Source of the DNA: Methylocystis rosea SV97
GTDB taxonomy: Bacteria; Pseudomonadota; Alphaproteobacteria; Rhizobiales; Beijerinckiaceae
Direction: 5' to 3'
DNA: 64,000 nt
NCBI RefSeq assembly: GCF_000372845.1
Contig: NZ_KB889963.1
Location: 310,001-374,000, forward strand
Both the position numbers and the translations under genes were made by a program. Of this stretch, positions 35,328-44,259 are shown piece after piece (the first letter of the stretch is position 1; each line of letters begins with the position of its first letter). The notes beneath the pieces are model-generated. The model ran no database searches, was not told the origin of the DNA, and was given only the letters and a program-made list of their open reading frames with translations.

Positions 35328-35886
35328 TCGGACTGATCGCGACCTCTACCCTGCGCTGATGTCGCCGCAGCTGAACGCAAAATATCCTGCGGACCACAAG
35401 GCGTTCGTGCGGATCGACGTGAGCCTGCGCATCTATTGGCACACCCTCTTCGACATCTGCCCAGAACTGCTGGAGCTTTCCGGTCCGGACGGCATGTCGA
35501 TTTTCCGGCCTTTCATGGCCTGGGCTGAAGAAAAGAAGCTCGCCTTCGACTGGTCCTATTATCTTTGGGTCTATGTTTGGCTGCGCCAATCGCCGTTCAA
35601 GGAACGGCTGTTGGCGGACGACAAATATCTCCGGTCGATCATGGCGGCCTCCGCCGCGCGGTGGGCGATCCTCGATCGCGGTCGAAGCCGCGGGATCGTG
35701 ATCGGATGCGCTGATACGACGGATCTCGTCATCGGCTGGAAATGCCGCAACGTTCGCCTCGGACGAGAGATCGAGCTTATCGAACCCGAGGAGCCGTTGC
35801 CGGCGCCGCCAGACCTCTTCGGCTACTTTACGCTGCCGAGCTTTGAACTCGACATATTTCCGGGGTGGCAGAGCCTCGCGCGATGA
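35305..35886 (+). CDS. mbnC: MbnC, partner of MbnB
   Basis: A 193-residue protein that forms the heterodimer with MbnB and helps bind the MbnA leader. Recognisable segments are LMSPQLNAKYPADHKAFVRIDVSLRIYWHTLFDICP near residue 20 and FDWSYYLWVYVWLRQSPF near 90. The length fits other MbnC proteins. It starts inside mbnB and its TGA overlaps the mbnM ATG, so the B-C-M genes are translationally coupled. Confidence 0.94.
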   Translation: MTLLSLPSRTDRDLYPALMSPQLNAKYPADHKAFVRIDVSLRIYWHTLFDICPELLELSGPDGMSIFRPFMAWAEEKKLAFDWSYYLWVYVWLRQSPFKERLLADDKYLRSIMAASAARWAILDRGRSRGIVIGCADTTDLVIGWKCRNVRLGREIELIEPEEPLPAPPDLFGYFTLPSFELDIFPGWQSLAR

Positions 35887-37184
35887 CAAGCGCGCCGCTG
35901 TGGCGCGGATACTGGTTCCTGTTCGCCAGCACGTCCGCAGCCGCCTTCATCATGCAGATCGATCTCGCCATGGTTGCGCGATTGGGCGGCCGCGCGTCGG
36001 GCGCCTACGCGATTCTGATGCGCATCACGCTGCTCGATGTCGCGGTCACCATCGCTTCCGCGGCCGTCGCCGCCGTCGCGCTCGGCCATGCGCAAAAGAA
36101 GGGCGAGACGGCCGACGCGATCGAAAAGACCTGCGCGCTTTCCCTCGCGCTTGGCGTCGCGACAGCGATTTTCGGCTTCGTCGCCTATCCGATCTTCCTT
36201 GACGCCCTGATGGGCGACGCCGCCGCCGCTCCCTATATCGGCGCCCCGATCCTTTGGCTCGTCGCCGGCGCGCCCTTCCGCGTTCTATCGAACACGCAAG
36301 GATTCCTATTGCACGCCCTCGGACGCGGCGGCTCGGTTCTCACATGGAAGCTCGCGGAAATTCCAGCGAAAGCCGGCGCCAACGTCCTCTTCATGCAGAC
36401 CCTCGGATTGGGTTTTACCGGCTGTTTTCTCGCGGGCTGCGTCGTCGCCGCCGCCTCGTCCTTTTGGTTATGGAGTCGGCTGCACGCGCATGGCGCGCGC
36501 AAATTGCGCCTTCCCGAACTCGCCTTTGCGCGCTCCTTTCTGAGCGGAACCTTCTGGGAAGCGTTGCGGGTGCTGTCGCCGCAGGCGGCGATGCTCTTCT
36601 CGCTGACGCTCTTTTCGCTCCCCTGGCATTACGCCGCGAACGGCCAACGCCTCGACTCCTACGCGGCCGCGCAAACCTTCATGCTGTTCGTTCTTGGTCC
36701 ACTCATTACGCTGATGCGCTATCTCGCCATTTACCTTCCCAAGCAATCTCCCGAGGATTGGACGCCAGCGCTTGCACCGGTGATGCGCGTCGGCGCGCCA
36801 ATCGCGCTGACGGCCGCCGTCTTGCTGCTATTGGGGCGCGATTGGATCGGGGACGCTCTCTACCGCCAACACGGACCCTGGTGGTCCGTTTTCGTCGCCT
36901 GCTTGGCGCTTTCCATACCCATCCGATTCATCGGAAGCATCGTCCGAGGACTAACGCTCGCTCGGAGCGCCTTCGCAGAGCTGACCTCCGTCGATGTGCT
37001 TGCGCAGTGGCTCATCGCGCCGCTGTTCATTCTGTTCGGTCTCTCCGTCAACCGTCCCGAGATCGCCTATCAATCGCTGATCTGGCCTGAAATCGTCGCT
37101 GTTTTCTTGCTCTGGCGCGGACTTCGATCAGCTCCCGAAGAGCCTCTTGGCGTCTCGTGGCCCTCCAAAGGACATGTGCAATGA
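35883..37184 (+). CDS. mbnM: MATE-family efflux transporter MbnM
   Basis: 433 residues from the ATG at 35883, which overlaps the mbnC stop (ATGA). A GTG at 35865 is an alternative. Roughly twelve hydrophobic helices in two related halves, starting with YWFLFASTSAAAFIMQIDLAMVARLGG, mark a MATE/MVF-type exporter. Methanobactin operons carry this gene for export of mature apo-methanobactin across the inner membrane. Its stop overlaps the mbnF start, again by ATGA. Confidence 0.92.
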   Translation: MTSAPLWRGYWFLFASTSAAAFIMQIDLAMVARLGGRASGAYAILMRITLLDVAVTIASAAVAAVALGHAQKKGETADAIEKTCALSLALGVATAIFGFVAYPIFLDALMGDAAAAPYIGAPILWLVAGAPFRVLSNTQGFLLHALGRGGSVLTWKLAEIPAKAGANVLFMQTLGLGFTGCFLAGCVVAAASSFWLWSRLHAHGARKLRLPELAFARSFLSGTFWEALRVLSPQAAMLFSLTLFSLPWHYAANGQRLDSYAAAQTFMLFVLGPLITLMRYLAIYLPKQSPEDWTPALAPVMRVGAPIALTAAVLLLLGRDWIGDALYRQHGPWWSVFVACLALSIPIRFIGSIVRGLTLARSAFAELTSVDVLAQWLIAPLFILFGLSVNRPEIAYQSLIWPEIVAVFLLWRGLRSAPEEPLGVSWPSKGHVQ

Positions 37185-38827
37185 GCGTGGAGCGAGTCCC
37201 GGTTCTGATCGTCGGCGCCGGCTATGCCGGTCTGTCTGCGGCGACGCTGCTTGCATGGCGCGGCGTCCCCTGCCGTCTCGTCGAGCGACGCGCGTCAACG
37301 TCGCGACTGCCGAAAGCGCATGGGATCAACCGCCGCAGCATGGAAGTTCTGCGCGTCGTCCCCGGCTTGGAGGATGCGCTGTTCGCGGCAAGTCGCGCCG
37401 GCGCCAATGAGTCCACGCTCATCATCGCGGAGTCGGTCACGAGCCCGCCGATCGAAACGCTCGTCACTAAGATCTCGCTCGACGCAACGCCCGTGTCTCC
37501 CAGCAGAATATGCACCGCCGGCCAGGATCGCGTCGAACCCGTGCTGCTGCGCTTCGCCCGCGAGAACGGCGCCGATATCAGATTTTCGACGACGCTAGAG
37601 CGCTTCTCGCAGCGGGACGACGGCGTCGAAGCGATCCTGTGCGATGAAGCGTCGGGACAAGAGACGACGGTTTTTGCCGACTACCTGATCGCCGCCGACG
37701 GCGCCGGCGGTACGATCCGCGATATGGGCGGCGTCAGAATGGAAGGCCCCGGCGTTCTCGCCGATACGATTTCTGTGCTGTTCGAGGCCGATCTCGACGC
37801 GATCCTGCCAGGCAGGGGATTTGCGCTCTATTATCTTCGCAATCCGGCGTTCAGCGGCGCCTTCGTCACCTGCGACGAGCCCAATCACGGCCAGATCAAC
37901 ATCGAATATGATTCCACGCGCGATCAGGCGTCCGATTTCGATGAAGAACGATGCGAAGAGCTCGTTCGCCAATCGCTTGGCGTCGCCGATCTTGCAGTAA
38001 AGATTCTCGACATTCGACCCTGGCAGATGGCCGCTCTCCTCGCCGATCGCATGTCTTTTGGCCGCGTATTCCTTGCGGGCGACTGCGCGCACATCACGCC
38101 GCCCGTCGGCGGGCTCGGCGGACAGACCGCGATCCAGGACGCCGCCGACCTGGCGTGGAAACTTGCGCTCGTCGTTAAGGGCGAGGCTGCGCCCACGCTG
38201 CTCGACAGCTATGCGATCGAGCGCAAGCCCGTGGCGCGGATCGCGATCGCGCGGTCGATCGCCAATTACGTCGAGCGCCTCCTGCCCGATCGTCAGGACA
38301 TCCGCATTCGGAAAGACGAATACGGCCTTCTCGAAACATCTATGGGTTATCGCTACCGCTCCGACGCAATCGTCGCTGATGAGTTCGACGACGGCGCATG
38401 CGTCGAAGATCCGCTTCGCCCGAGCGGCGCGCCGGGAACGCGTCTGGCGCATGTCTGGTTGCGGCGCGGCGAGGAGACGATCTCCTCTCACGATCTGATC
38501 GGACGCGATTTCATGCTTTTTACCGGCCCCGATGGCGGCGACTGGATCGAGGCGGCGCGGCGCATCGCCCTGCGCTCGAAAGCGCCGCTTGGCGTCTGCC
38601 GCCTCGGCTTCGACGTCGATGATCCCGAAGGGCTGTTTCTGCCGCGCCTGCGCATTTCGCCTGAAGGCGCGCTTCTCGTGCGTCCCGACGGCTACATCGC
38701 CTGGCGCTCGCGCGGCCGAAGTCCCGATCCGCTCGCAACGCTCGAAGCGAGTTTTGCACGCGTGCGCGGTTTCGACACGCGCCAATCCAGCGGCAGTCAC
38801 GCGGCTGCGTTCGCCGACGCAAGCTAG
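37181..38827 (+). CDS. mbnF: FAD-dependent monooxygenase MbnF
   Basis: A 548-residue flavoprotein of the p-hydroxybenzoate-hydroxylase type. The N-terminal dinucleotide motif is VLIVGAGYAGLSAATLL (residues 8-24). The second FAD motif VFLAGDCAHITPPVGGLGGQ lies near 300 and is followed by DAADLAWKLALV. MbnF is found in Methylocystis-type clusters and is thought to convert the first oxazolone to a pyrazinedione-type ring. The start overlaps mbnM by 4 bp. An upstream in-frame start at 37157 would overlap mbnM more. Confidence 0.93.
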   Translation: MSVERVPVLIVGAGYAGLSAATLLAWRGVPCRLVERRASTSRLPKAHGINRRSMEVLRVVPGLEDALFAASRAGANESTLIIAESVTSPPIETLVTKISLDATPVSPSRICTAGQDRVEPVLLRFARENGADIRFSTTLERFSQRDDGVEAILCDEASGQETTVFADYLIAADGAGGTIRDMGGVRMEGPGVLADTISVLFEADLDAILPGRGFALYYLRNPAFSGAFVTCDEPNHGQINIEYDSTRDQASDFDEERCEELVRQSLGVADLAVKILDIRPWQMAALLADRMSFGRVFLAGDCAHITPPVGGLGGQTAIQDAADLAWKLALVVKGEAAPTLLDSYAIERKPVARIAIARSIANYVERLLPDRQDIRIRKDEYGLLETSMGYRYRSDAIVADEFDDGACVEDPLRPSGAPGTRLAHVWLRRGEETISSHDLIGRDFMLFTGPDGGDWIEAARRIALRSKAPLGVCRLGFDVDDPEGLFLPRLRISPEGALLVRPDGYIAWRSRGRSPDPLATLEASFARVRGFDTRQSSGSHAAAFADAS

Positions 38828-38880
38828 GCGCACCGCCTCATCCTGCATCAAGAAAAGTCTTCGCAAAGGAGAGTGGTCGA

Positions 38881-39891
38881 ATGTCCATGCTTTCGCCGGA
38901 ACTCCACGCGCCTTTCCGGTCAGAACCGATCCTGGCGGTTGATCCGAAGCGGCTCGAAACGATCCAGGCCCCCTACCAAGACTTCAACCGCCTCTCGCGG
39001 GCCAGCGGGATTTTGGATGCCCTGCCCCTTCGGGCCAAGCGTCAATTCCGCTCCTATTATTTTTTCAATCCGCCAAAATGGCGGGTCTGGGCGCGTTCGC
39101 TCGGCTCCGGCGAACGCATGGCGCCGTCCTTCGCATCGATCGGCGCGGTGCGCTCCGGGACGTCTTTCCTCTCCTCCTATATTTTCCAGCATCCGCACGT
39201 CGTGCTGCCGCTGTCGAAGGAAATCTCCTTCACGGAGACGATGCGCGAACTCATGGCGCATTTCCCGACCCTCGCGGCGCAAAGGGCGGCGGAGCGGCGC
39301 AACGGCGGCGCGATCACCGGCTACTGCACGCCGGTGATGCCCAATCCACTTTGGATATTTCTGGCGCAGTCGATGTTTCCAGACATGCGGATCATCTGCG
39401 TTCTGCGCGATCCGGTTGAACGGACGTTTTCGCATTGGCGGTGGGATCAGAAGCGGTTCATCAGCCGCAAGTCGCAGGACCCGCATTGGAAGGGCTTTCC
39501 GGACCTTCAAACCTTGATCGAAGCTGAAAAGGCGATGATACGCGGCGGCGGCATGGAGCCGCACGCGTTTTCCGGCGCGCGCGCCGGCTATCTGCGCCAC
39601 AGCATCTACGCGCCCTTTCTGCGCCTGCTGTTCGAGAAATTCGGCAGAGACCGCGTTTTCATCGTCGATGCGGCGGAATTTTTTCGCGACCCGCGATCGA
39701 CCGCGAAGGAGATTTACGCGTTTCTCGGCCTTCCCAACGTCGAGCCGCTGGTGATCGAGGAGCAAAATCCGGGTCCCCCCGGAACGCTCGAGGACGGACT
39801 TCGGGAGAATTTGGCCGAGTTCTTCCGGCCCTACAATGAAGAGCTCTATGCTTTGCTGGGCAGGGATTTCGGCTGGGGCGCCGGCCGCTAA
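38881..39891 (+). CDS. mbnS: sulfotransferase MbnS
   Basis: A 336-residue PAPS-dependent sulfotransferase. The phosphosulfate-binding loop IGAVRSGTSFLSSYIFQHP lies near residues 87-105, and the 3'-phosphate site in IICVLRDPVERTFSHW near 170. The C-terminal FIVDAAEFFRDPRSTAKEIYAFLGL is typical. In Methylocystis methanobactins a threonine of the core is O-sulfated, and this enzyme is the candidate. Ribosome binding site AAAGGAGAG. It closes the mbn operon, 53 bp after mbnF. Confidence 0.92.
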   Translation: MSMLSPELHAPFRSEPILAVDPKRLETIQAPYQDFNRLSRASGILDALPLRAKRQFRSYYFFNPPKWRVWARSLGSGERMAPSFASIGAVRSGTSFLSSYIFQHPHVVLPLSKEISFTETMRELMAHFPTLAAQRAAERRNGGAITGYCTPVMPNPLWIFLAQSMFPDMRIICVLRDPVERTFSHWRWDQKRFISRKSQDPHWKGFPDLQTLIEAEKAMIRGGGMEPHAFSGARAGYLRHSIYAPFLRLLFEKFGRDRVFIVDAAEFFRDPRSTAKEIYAFLGLPNVEPLVIEEQNPGPPGTLEDGLRENLAEFFRPYNEELYALLGRDFGWGAGR

Positions 39892-40035
39892 GAGGCGACA
39901 TTCCGCTGCAGACCTCTCCTTGCTCCTGGCCCGGCCTCGGCGTCCCGGCCCTCGGCGACCCGACGGGTGGGCTTCACGCGACCGCGTTCCGGCAATATAT
40001 GGAGGACGCCGAATTTCCGCCGGTTCGAGGTAAGG

Positions 40036-41088
40036 ATGAACGCCCACGCCAGAGGGCCTGCAATTGCGACGCCCGCGGCCGCCGCGCCGGCGCCGCTTGT
40101 CGACCCATACGGCCGGACGATCTCCTATCTGCGCGTCTCCGTCACCGATCGATGCGATTTCCGCTGCGTCTATTGCATGTCGGAACATATGCAATTCCTG
40201 CCGCGGCGCGACCTGCTGACGCTCGAGGAGCTCGACAGGCTGTGCTCCGCCTTTGTCGCGCGCGGAACCAAGAGGCTGCGCATCACCGGCGGCGAGCCGC
40301 TGGTGCGTCACGACGTGATGAAGCTGTTTCGCGCTCTGTCGCGCCACCTTGTCTCGGGCGCGCTGGAGGAGCTGACGCTCACCACCAACGGCTCGCAGCT
40401 TGCGCGCTTCGCGGCCGAACTCGCCGATTGCGGCGTCCGGCGCGTCAATGTCTCTCTCGACACGCTCGACCCCGATCGTTTCAAGGCGCTGACCCGCACC
40501 GGCGCGCATGCGCAGGTTCTGGCGGGCATCGCCGCCGCCCGCGCCGCCGGCCTCAAGGTGAAGCTCAACGCGGTGGCGCTGAAAGGCGTCAACGAGGACG
40601 AGGTCACACAGCTCGTGCGCTTCGCCCACGACAGCGGGATGGACATGACCTTCATCGAAGTGATGCCGCTCGGCGAGCTCGATGGGCCGGAACGCGCCGA
40701 TCAATATCTGCCGATGCAGGAGGTGCGCGATCGATTGAGCGAATCCTTCACGCTCGACGAGATCGACTATCGCACCGGCGGCCCCGCGCGTTACATGCGT
40801 GCGCGCGAAACCGGCGGGCGCATCGGCTTCATCACGCCGCTCACCCATAATTTCTGCGAGAGCTGCAATCGCGTGCGCGTCACCTGCACCGGGACGCTTT
40901 ATATGTGCCTCGGCCAGGAGGACGCGGCGGACCTTCGCGCGCCGCTGCGCGAAAGCGCCGACGACGCGCTGCTGCATCAGGCGATCGAGGCTGCGATCCT
41001 GCGCAAGCCCAAGGGCCACGACTTCATCATCGACCGAACCGCGCCGGCGCCCGCCGTCTCCCGCCACATGAGCATGACAGGCGGCTGA
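40036..41088 (+). CDS. moaA: GTP 3',8-cyclase MoaA
   Basis: A radical-SAM enzyme performing the first step of molybdenum cofactor synthesis. From the ATG at 40036 (GGTAAGG upstream) it has 350 residues. The N-terminal cluster motif CDFRCVYC is at Cys40, Cys44 and Cys47. The C-terminal cluster is in [20 protein letters not shown], and the essential terminal Gly-Gly is present (SMTGG). The cofactor is needed by SorA in this window. The stop codon is immediately followed by the next gene's start region. Confidence 0.97.
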   Translation: MNAHARGPAIATPAAAAPAPLVDPYGRTISYLRVSVTDRCDFRCVYCMSEHMQFLPRRDLLTLEELDRLCSAFVARGTKRLRITGGEPLVRHDVMKLFRALSRHLVSGALEELTLTTNGSQLARFAAELADCGVRRVNVSLDTLDPDRFKALTRTGAHAQVLAGIAAARAAGLKVKLNAVALKGVNEDEVTQLVRFAHDSGMDMTFIEVMPLGELDGPERADQYLPMQEVRDRLSESFTLDEIDYRTGGPARYMRARETGGRIGFITPLTHNFCESCNRVRVTCTGTLYMCLGQEDAADLRAPLRESADDALLHQAIEAAILRKPKGHDFIIDRTAPAPAVSRHMSMTGG

Positions 41089-41091
41089 GTG

Positions 41092-41967
41092 ATGGAGCCC
41101 ACATCCGTCGCTTTCATCGGCCTTGGCGTCATGGGCTACCCCATGGCCGGCCATCTTCATCGCGCCGGCCACAAGGTGCGCGTCTATAATCGCACCGTGG
41201 CGAAGGCGGAGAAGTTCGTGGCCGAGTTCCCCGGCGCCGAAAGATTCTCGACTCCAGCCGAAACGGCGAACGGCGCGGAATTTGTCTTTTCCTGCGTCGG
41301 CAATGACGACGATTTGCGCGCGGTGACGATCGGCGACGGCGGCGCCTTCGCGGGCATGTCGGCGGGCGCAATCTTCGTCGACCATACGACGGCGTCGGCG
41401 GAGGTCGCACGGGAGCTCCACGCCGCGGCGGCCGAGCGCGGATTCGGCTTCATCGATGCGCCCATTTCCGGCGGGCAGGCCGGGGCGGAAAAGGGCGCGC
41501 TGACCGTCATGTGCGGCGGCTATCCCTCCAGCTTCGCCAAAGCGGAGCCGGTGATCGCCTGCTACGCGCGGGCCTGCCGGCTGATGGGGCCGCCGGGCGC
41601 GGGGCAGCTCACCAAAATGGTCAACCAGATCGCCATCGCCGGCCTGATCCAGAGTTTGGCGGAGGCGCTGCATTTCGCCAAGGCGGCGGGCCTCGAACCC
41701 GAGAGCGTCGTCGATCTGCTCAAGAACGGCGCGGCGCAATCGTGGCAGATGGAAAATCGCACGAAAACAATGGCGGCTAATAAATTCGACTTCGGCTTCG
41801 CCGTCGAATGGATGCGCAAGGACCTTGCGATCTGCCTTGGCGAGGCGCGGCGCAACGGCGCCCGGCTGCCTGTCGCGGCGCTCGTCGACCAGTTCTACGC
41901 CGAGGTGGAGAGAATGGGCGGGCGGCGCTGGGACACGTCGAGCCTCATCGCCCGGCTAGAGCGATAG
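41092..41967 (+). CDS. NAD-binding beta-hydroxyacid dehydrogenase family protein
   Basis: A 291-residue protein of the 3-hydroxyisobutyrate / tartronate semialdehyde reductase family: Rossmann motif VAFIGLGVMGYPMAGHLHRAGH at the N-terminus, substrate signature FIDAPISGGQAGAEKGALTVMCGG near 120, and catalytic-lysine region GAGQLTKMVNQIAIAG near 165. The exact substrate is uncertain. In serine-cycle methylotrophs a glyoxylate- or hydroxypyruvate-linked role is conceivable. ATG at 41092, with a GTG three bases earlier, 3 bp after moaA. Confidence 0.85.
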   Translation: MEPTSVAFIGLGVMGYPMAGHLHRAGHKVRVYNRTVAKAEKFVAEFPGAERFSTPAETANGAEFVFSCVGNDDDLRAVTIGDGGAFAGMSAGAIFVDHTTASAEVARELHAAAAERGFGFIDAPISGGQAGAEKGALTVMCGGYPSSFAKAEPVIACYARACRLMGPPGAGQLTKMVNQIAIAGLIQSLAEALHFAKAAGLEPESVVDLLKNGAAQSWQMENRTKTMAANKFDFGFAVEWMRKDLAICLGEARRNGARLPVAALVDQFYAEVERMGGRRWDTSSLIARLER

Positions 41968-42125
41968 GGCGGATTTAAGGCGAAGTCTTAAAATTTTATG
42001 ACTGCGGCGGAACCATTAGCGGGGCCGCTGCGTTTCTCCCCGGCAAAAGAGGAAGCGTCCAGGTTCGCATCGTTCGAGTAGCGAGCCAGGGAAGAATTCC
42101 CGATCACCCTGTGGGAGCCCTATTA

Positions 42126-42443
42126 ATGGCCGTTTCGCGCGAAAGCCCTTTCGCAAGCCGCACGTCCCGGATCGTCCTCGGATTCACAGTCGCCATCTGC
42201 GCGGTTGCTGCTGTCGCAGCTGCGCCCTCAGCGTCTGATCCGAAGATTCAGTCCGCAGCCACTGGCGTCCAAGCCGCCGTGAGCCTTAGTGACGTCGGCA
42301 TGCGTCCGCTGGCGCACGGACCGGCAATCCGAGTGGGGCGCGCTTACGGCGCCGAGGATGAAGATTGCACGCTCGTCATCACGCCGAAAGCTGACGAGCG
42401 GGGTCGCGTCCGTTACATGCGTAGCGTCTCCTGCGCCAATTGA
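42126..42443 (+). CDS. small exported protein, unknown
   Basis: About 105 residues from the ATG at 42126 with GTGGGAG upstream. A signal-like segment (IVLGFTVAICAVAAVAAAPSA) is followed by a short mature part ending in DEDCTLVITPKADERGRVRYMRSVSC, with two cysteines that could pair. I recognise no family. A terminator follows 45 bp downstream. Confidence 0.6.
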   Translation: MAVSRESPFASRTSRIVLGFTVAICAVAAVAAAPSASDPKIQSAATGVQAAVSLSDVGMRPLAHGPAIRVGRAYGAEDEDCTLVITPKADERGRVRYMRSVSCAN

Positions 42444-42487
42444 CGCCGAGAGTCGCGCACCCGGATTAGGCCAAGGGGCTGGCCTGA

Positions 42488-42531
42488 GGCGAGGATCGTT
42501 CGGAAACGGACGTCTTCGCCTTTTTCTTTTT
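42488..42531 (+). terminator. Rho-independent terminator between convergent genes
   Basis: Stem GGCGAGGA (42488-42495) pairs with TCTTCGCC (42513-42520) with one G-T pair, followed by TTTTTCTTTTT. It ends the small exported gene and abuts the end of the porin gene. Confidence 0.85.
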
Positions 42532-42545
42532 GAGACGCTTTTTTC

Positions 42546-43904
42546 CTAAAATATCGTCTGCAAACGCAGGCCGAGATAGCTCGCCCGCGCCCGCAGTGGA
42601 TTCCACGGATCAATGATCTGAACGTCGCCCGAGAGCCGCAGCCATCGGGTCACTGCGAAATTATAGAAGGCCTCGACGCCGCCTTCGCTGCGGCGATTGA
42701 TCCGCCGCGCCGCCAGGCCGGAGATCAGCGGCTGGGTCAGTCCGTAATGGTAATAGCCGACGCCCCAGCGATCGTCCTCACGACCCGTCATGAGATTGTA
42801 GCCGGCGAGACCGACGAGCATGCTCCATCTGACCGGATTGGGATTGCCGTCCGACAGCGTCGCGAGCGTGAACAGACCCCAGCCGAGTTTGGGGTCCGTC
42901 GCGCTCTGCACGAAATATTGCTGGACGGCGTAGGAGGCGAACCAGAAGCCCTTTTTCGTCAATCCCCGGAGCCGGGCGATCGACGCTCGGGTTTCGCCGA
43001 TGTCGTCGAGGTCGAAACCGCGCGCATTGCTGTAGGCGAAGCGCAACGTATGGAATCCGTTGAGGCCGCCGATCTCGACGGGGACGGTCGCCATCAGACC
43101 GGCGCCGACGCCGCGCTCGAACGGCCGCGTGATGACCCGCGCCTGCTGAGCGTTGCGCGGATCGGCGACCATGACCCTAAGGTCGAAATATTTGGTCTTG
43201 AGCGCGGCGACGCCGCCCAAGAGATAGGGCGGCGCGATAATCAGACGGTCGGCGACGCTTTCCGGCGAGCTGACGCCGATGCCGGTCGAGGGCAGCGCGA
43301 AGGCGCGGTTCATGAAGGTGTCGATGCCGCCGCCGCCGACGAGCGGCGTCTGCGCGGCGAGCGTCAGCATGTTGAACTTGCCGATCGTCACCGAAAGTTC
43401 TTCGCTGAGCTCCTGCGTGAGCGTCATCGACAGCGCCGAGTGATAGCCGTCGCGCTCGATGAACGCCTGGGCGACATTGACCGGCAGCAGCGCGAGATCC
43501 TGCCGGTTCAAATTGCGGCCGAAGTAGTGCTCATATTGCGCGTTGAACTTGAGCCCTTTCCAAAAGCCGAGCTTTTCGCCGTCGACGCGCAGAAACATGT
43601 CCATCTTGCCGCCGTAGCGCGCCGTCCGGTCGATCGCGCCCGCGGGAATGCCCTGGAAGAACTGGGTGACCCAAACGTTGACGTCGACGCCGAGCCGGCG
43701 CAGCTCATCCTTGGGGCCGCCCGGCGTATCGGTCAGCGATTTCTGCTTGGCGAGCGAGACGAGACTGTCTTCGGCGGAAGCCGGCGCGCCCATCGTCGCG
43801 ACCAGGGCTGCGATGCTGGCGACCGCCGCGGCGATTAGGCTGCGCGCTCGCGCGCGTCGCCTTTTCGGGGAGGCCGGCCCGCTCCATTCCCTCCGCCGCC
43901 ACAT
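42546..43904 (-). CDS. OprB-like carbohydrate-selective porin
   Basis: About 452 residues from the ATG at 43904 (GAAGAGAG upstream). The frame is open to 43967. After a basic N-terminus and signal segment (LIAAAVASIAALVATMGAPASA) comes a ~400-residue beta-barrel with OprB-type features: GVDVNVWVTQFFQGIPAG, KMDMFLRVDGEKLGFWKGL, and the C-terminal ASYLGLRLQTIF ending in Phe. It forms an outer-membrane channel for small solutes, substrate unknown. Confidence 0.82.
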   Translation of the reverse strand: MWRRREWSGPASPKRRRARARSLIAAAVASIAALVATMGAPASAEDSLVSLAKQKSLTDTPGGPKDELRRLGVDVNVWVTQFFQGIPAGAIDRTARYGGKMDMFLRVDGEKLGFWKGLKFNAQYEHYFGRNLNRQDLALLPVNVAQAFIERDGYHSALSMTLTQELSEELSVTIGKFNMLTLAAQTPLVGGGGIDTFMNRAFALPSTGIGVSSPESVADRLIIAPPYLLGGVAALKTKYFDLRVMVADPRNAQQARVITRPFERGVGAGLMATVPVEIGGLNGFHTLRFAYSNARGFDLDDIGETRASIARLRGLTKKGFWFASYAVQQYFVQSATDPKLGWGLFTLATLSDGNPNPVRWSMLVGLAGYNLMTGREDDRWGVGYYHYGLTQPLISGLAARRINRRSEGGVEAFYNFAVTRWLRLSGDVQIIDPWNPLRARASYLGLRLQTIF

Positions 43905-44017
43905 CTCTCTTCGGCCTTCCCGCCAGCCAGATCGGTGAATCACATGCGCTGTCGAGCTTAGCGCCATGACCGCGCTTGTCCATCCAAGCCAAAGCCCCTT
44001 CGAAAGAAGGGCGCAAA

Positions 44018-44141
44018 TACCTCCCCCTTGCGGGGAGGTCGCTCGCCGAAGGCGAGCGGGTGGGGGATACCTGCTGCGCGCTTCGAGAAATCACCCCACC
44101 CGGTTCGCTTCGCGAACCCCCTCCCCGTCAAGGGGAGGGAG
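44018..44141. repeat. intergenic palindromic repeat (CTCCCCCTTGCGGGGAGG family)
   Basis: In the 355-bp gap between the divergent porin and lysyl-tRNA synthetase genes, ACCTCCCCCTTGCGGGGAGGT and GCTCGCCGAAGGCGAGC hairpins face GGTTCGCTTCGCGAACC and CCTCCCCGTCAAGGGGAGG. The whole forms one large inverted repeat. It is related in style to the element at 17911-18028. Nothing else is visible in this gap apart from presumed promoters. Confidence 0.75.
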
Positions 44142-44259
44142 TCGCGCCTCTTCTTGCTTCAATCGGATTGTTTTGACACTGCTCCTTCTTCGTTGACGCC
44201 CCGAGCCCCTCTCCCTACTGTGCCGCGCTTCCCGCTACAGATTGGCCAGTTCGCACCCC

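Noticed and set aside
38920-41739. A 939-codon open frame on the minus strand opposite mbnS and moaA
   Set aside because: It is antisense to well-supported genes, its product is Arg/Ala-rich with no family features, and long antisense frames are common in such GC-rich DNA.
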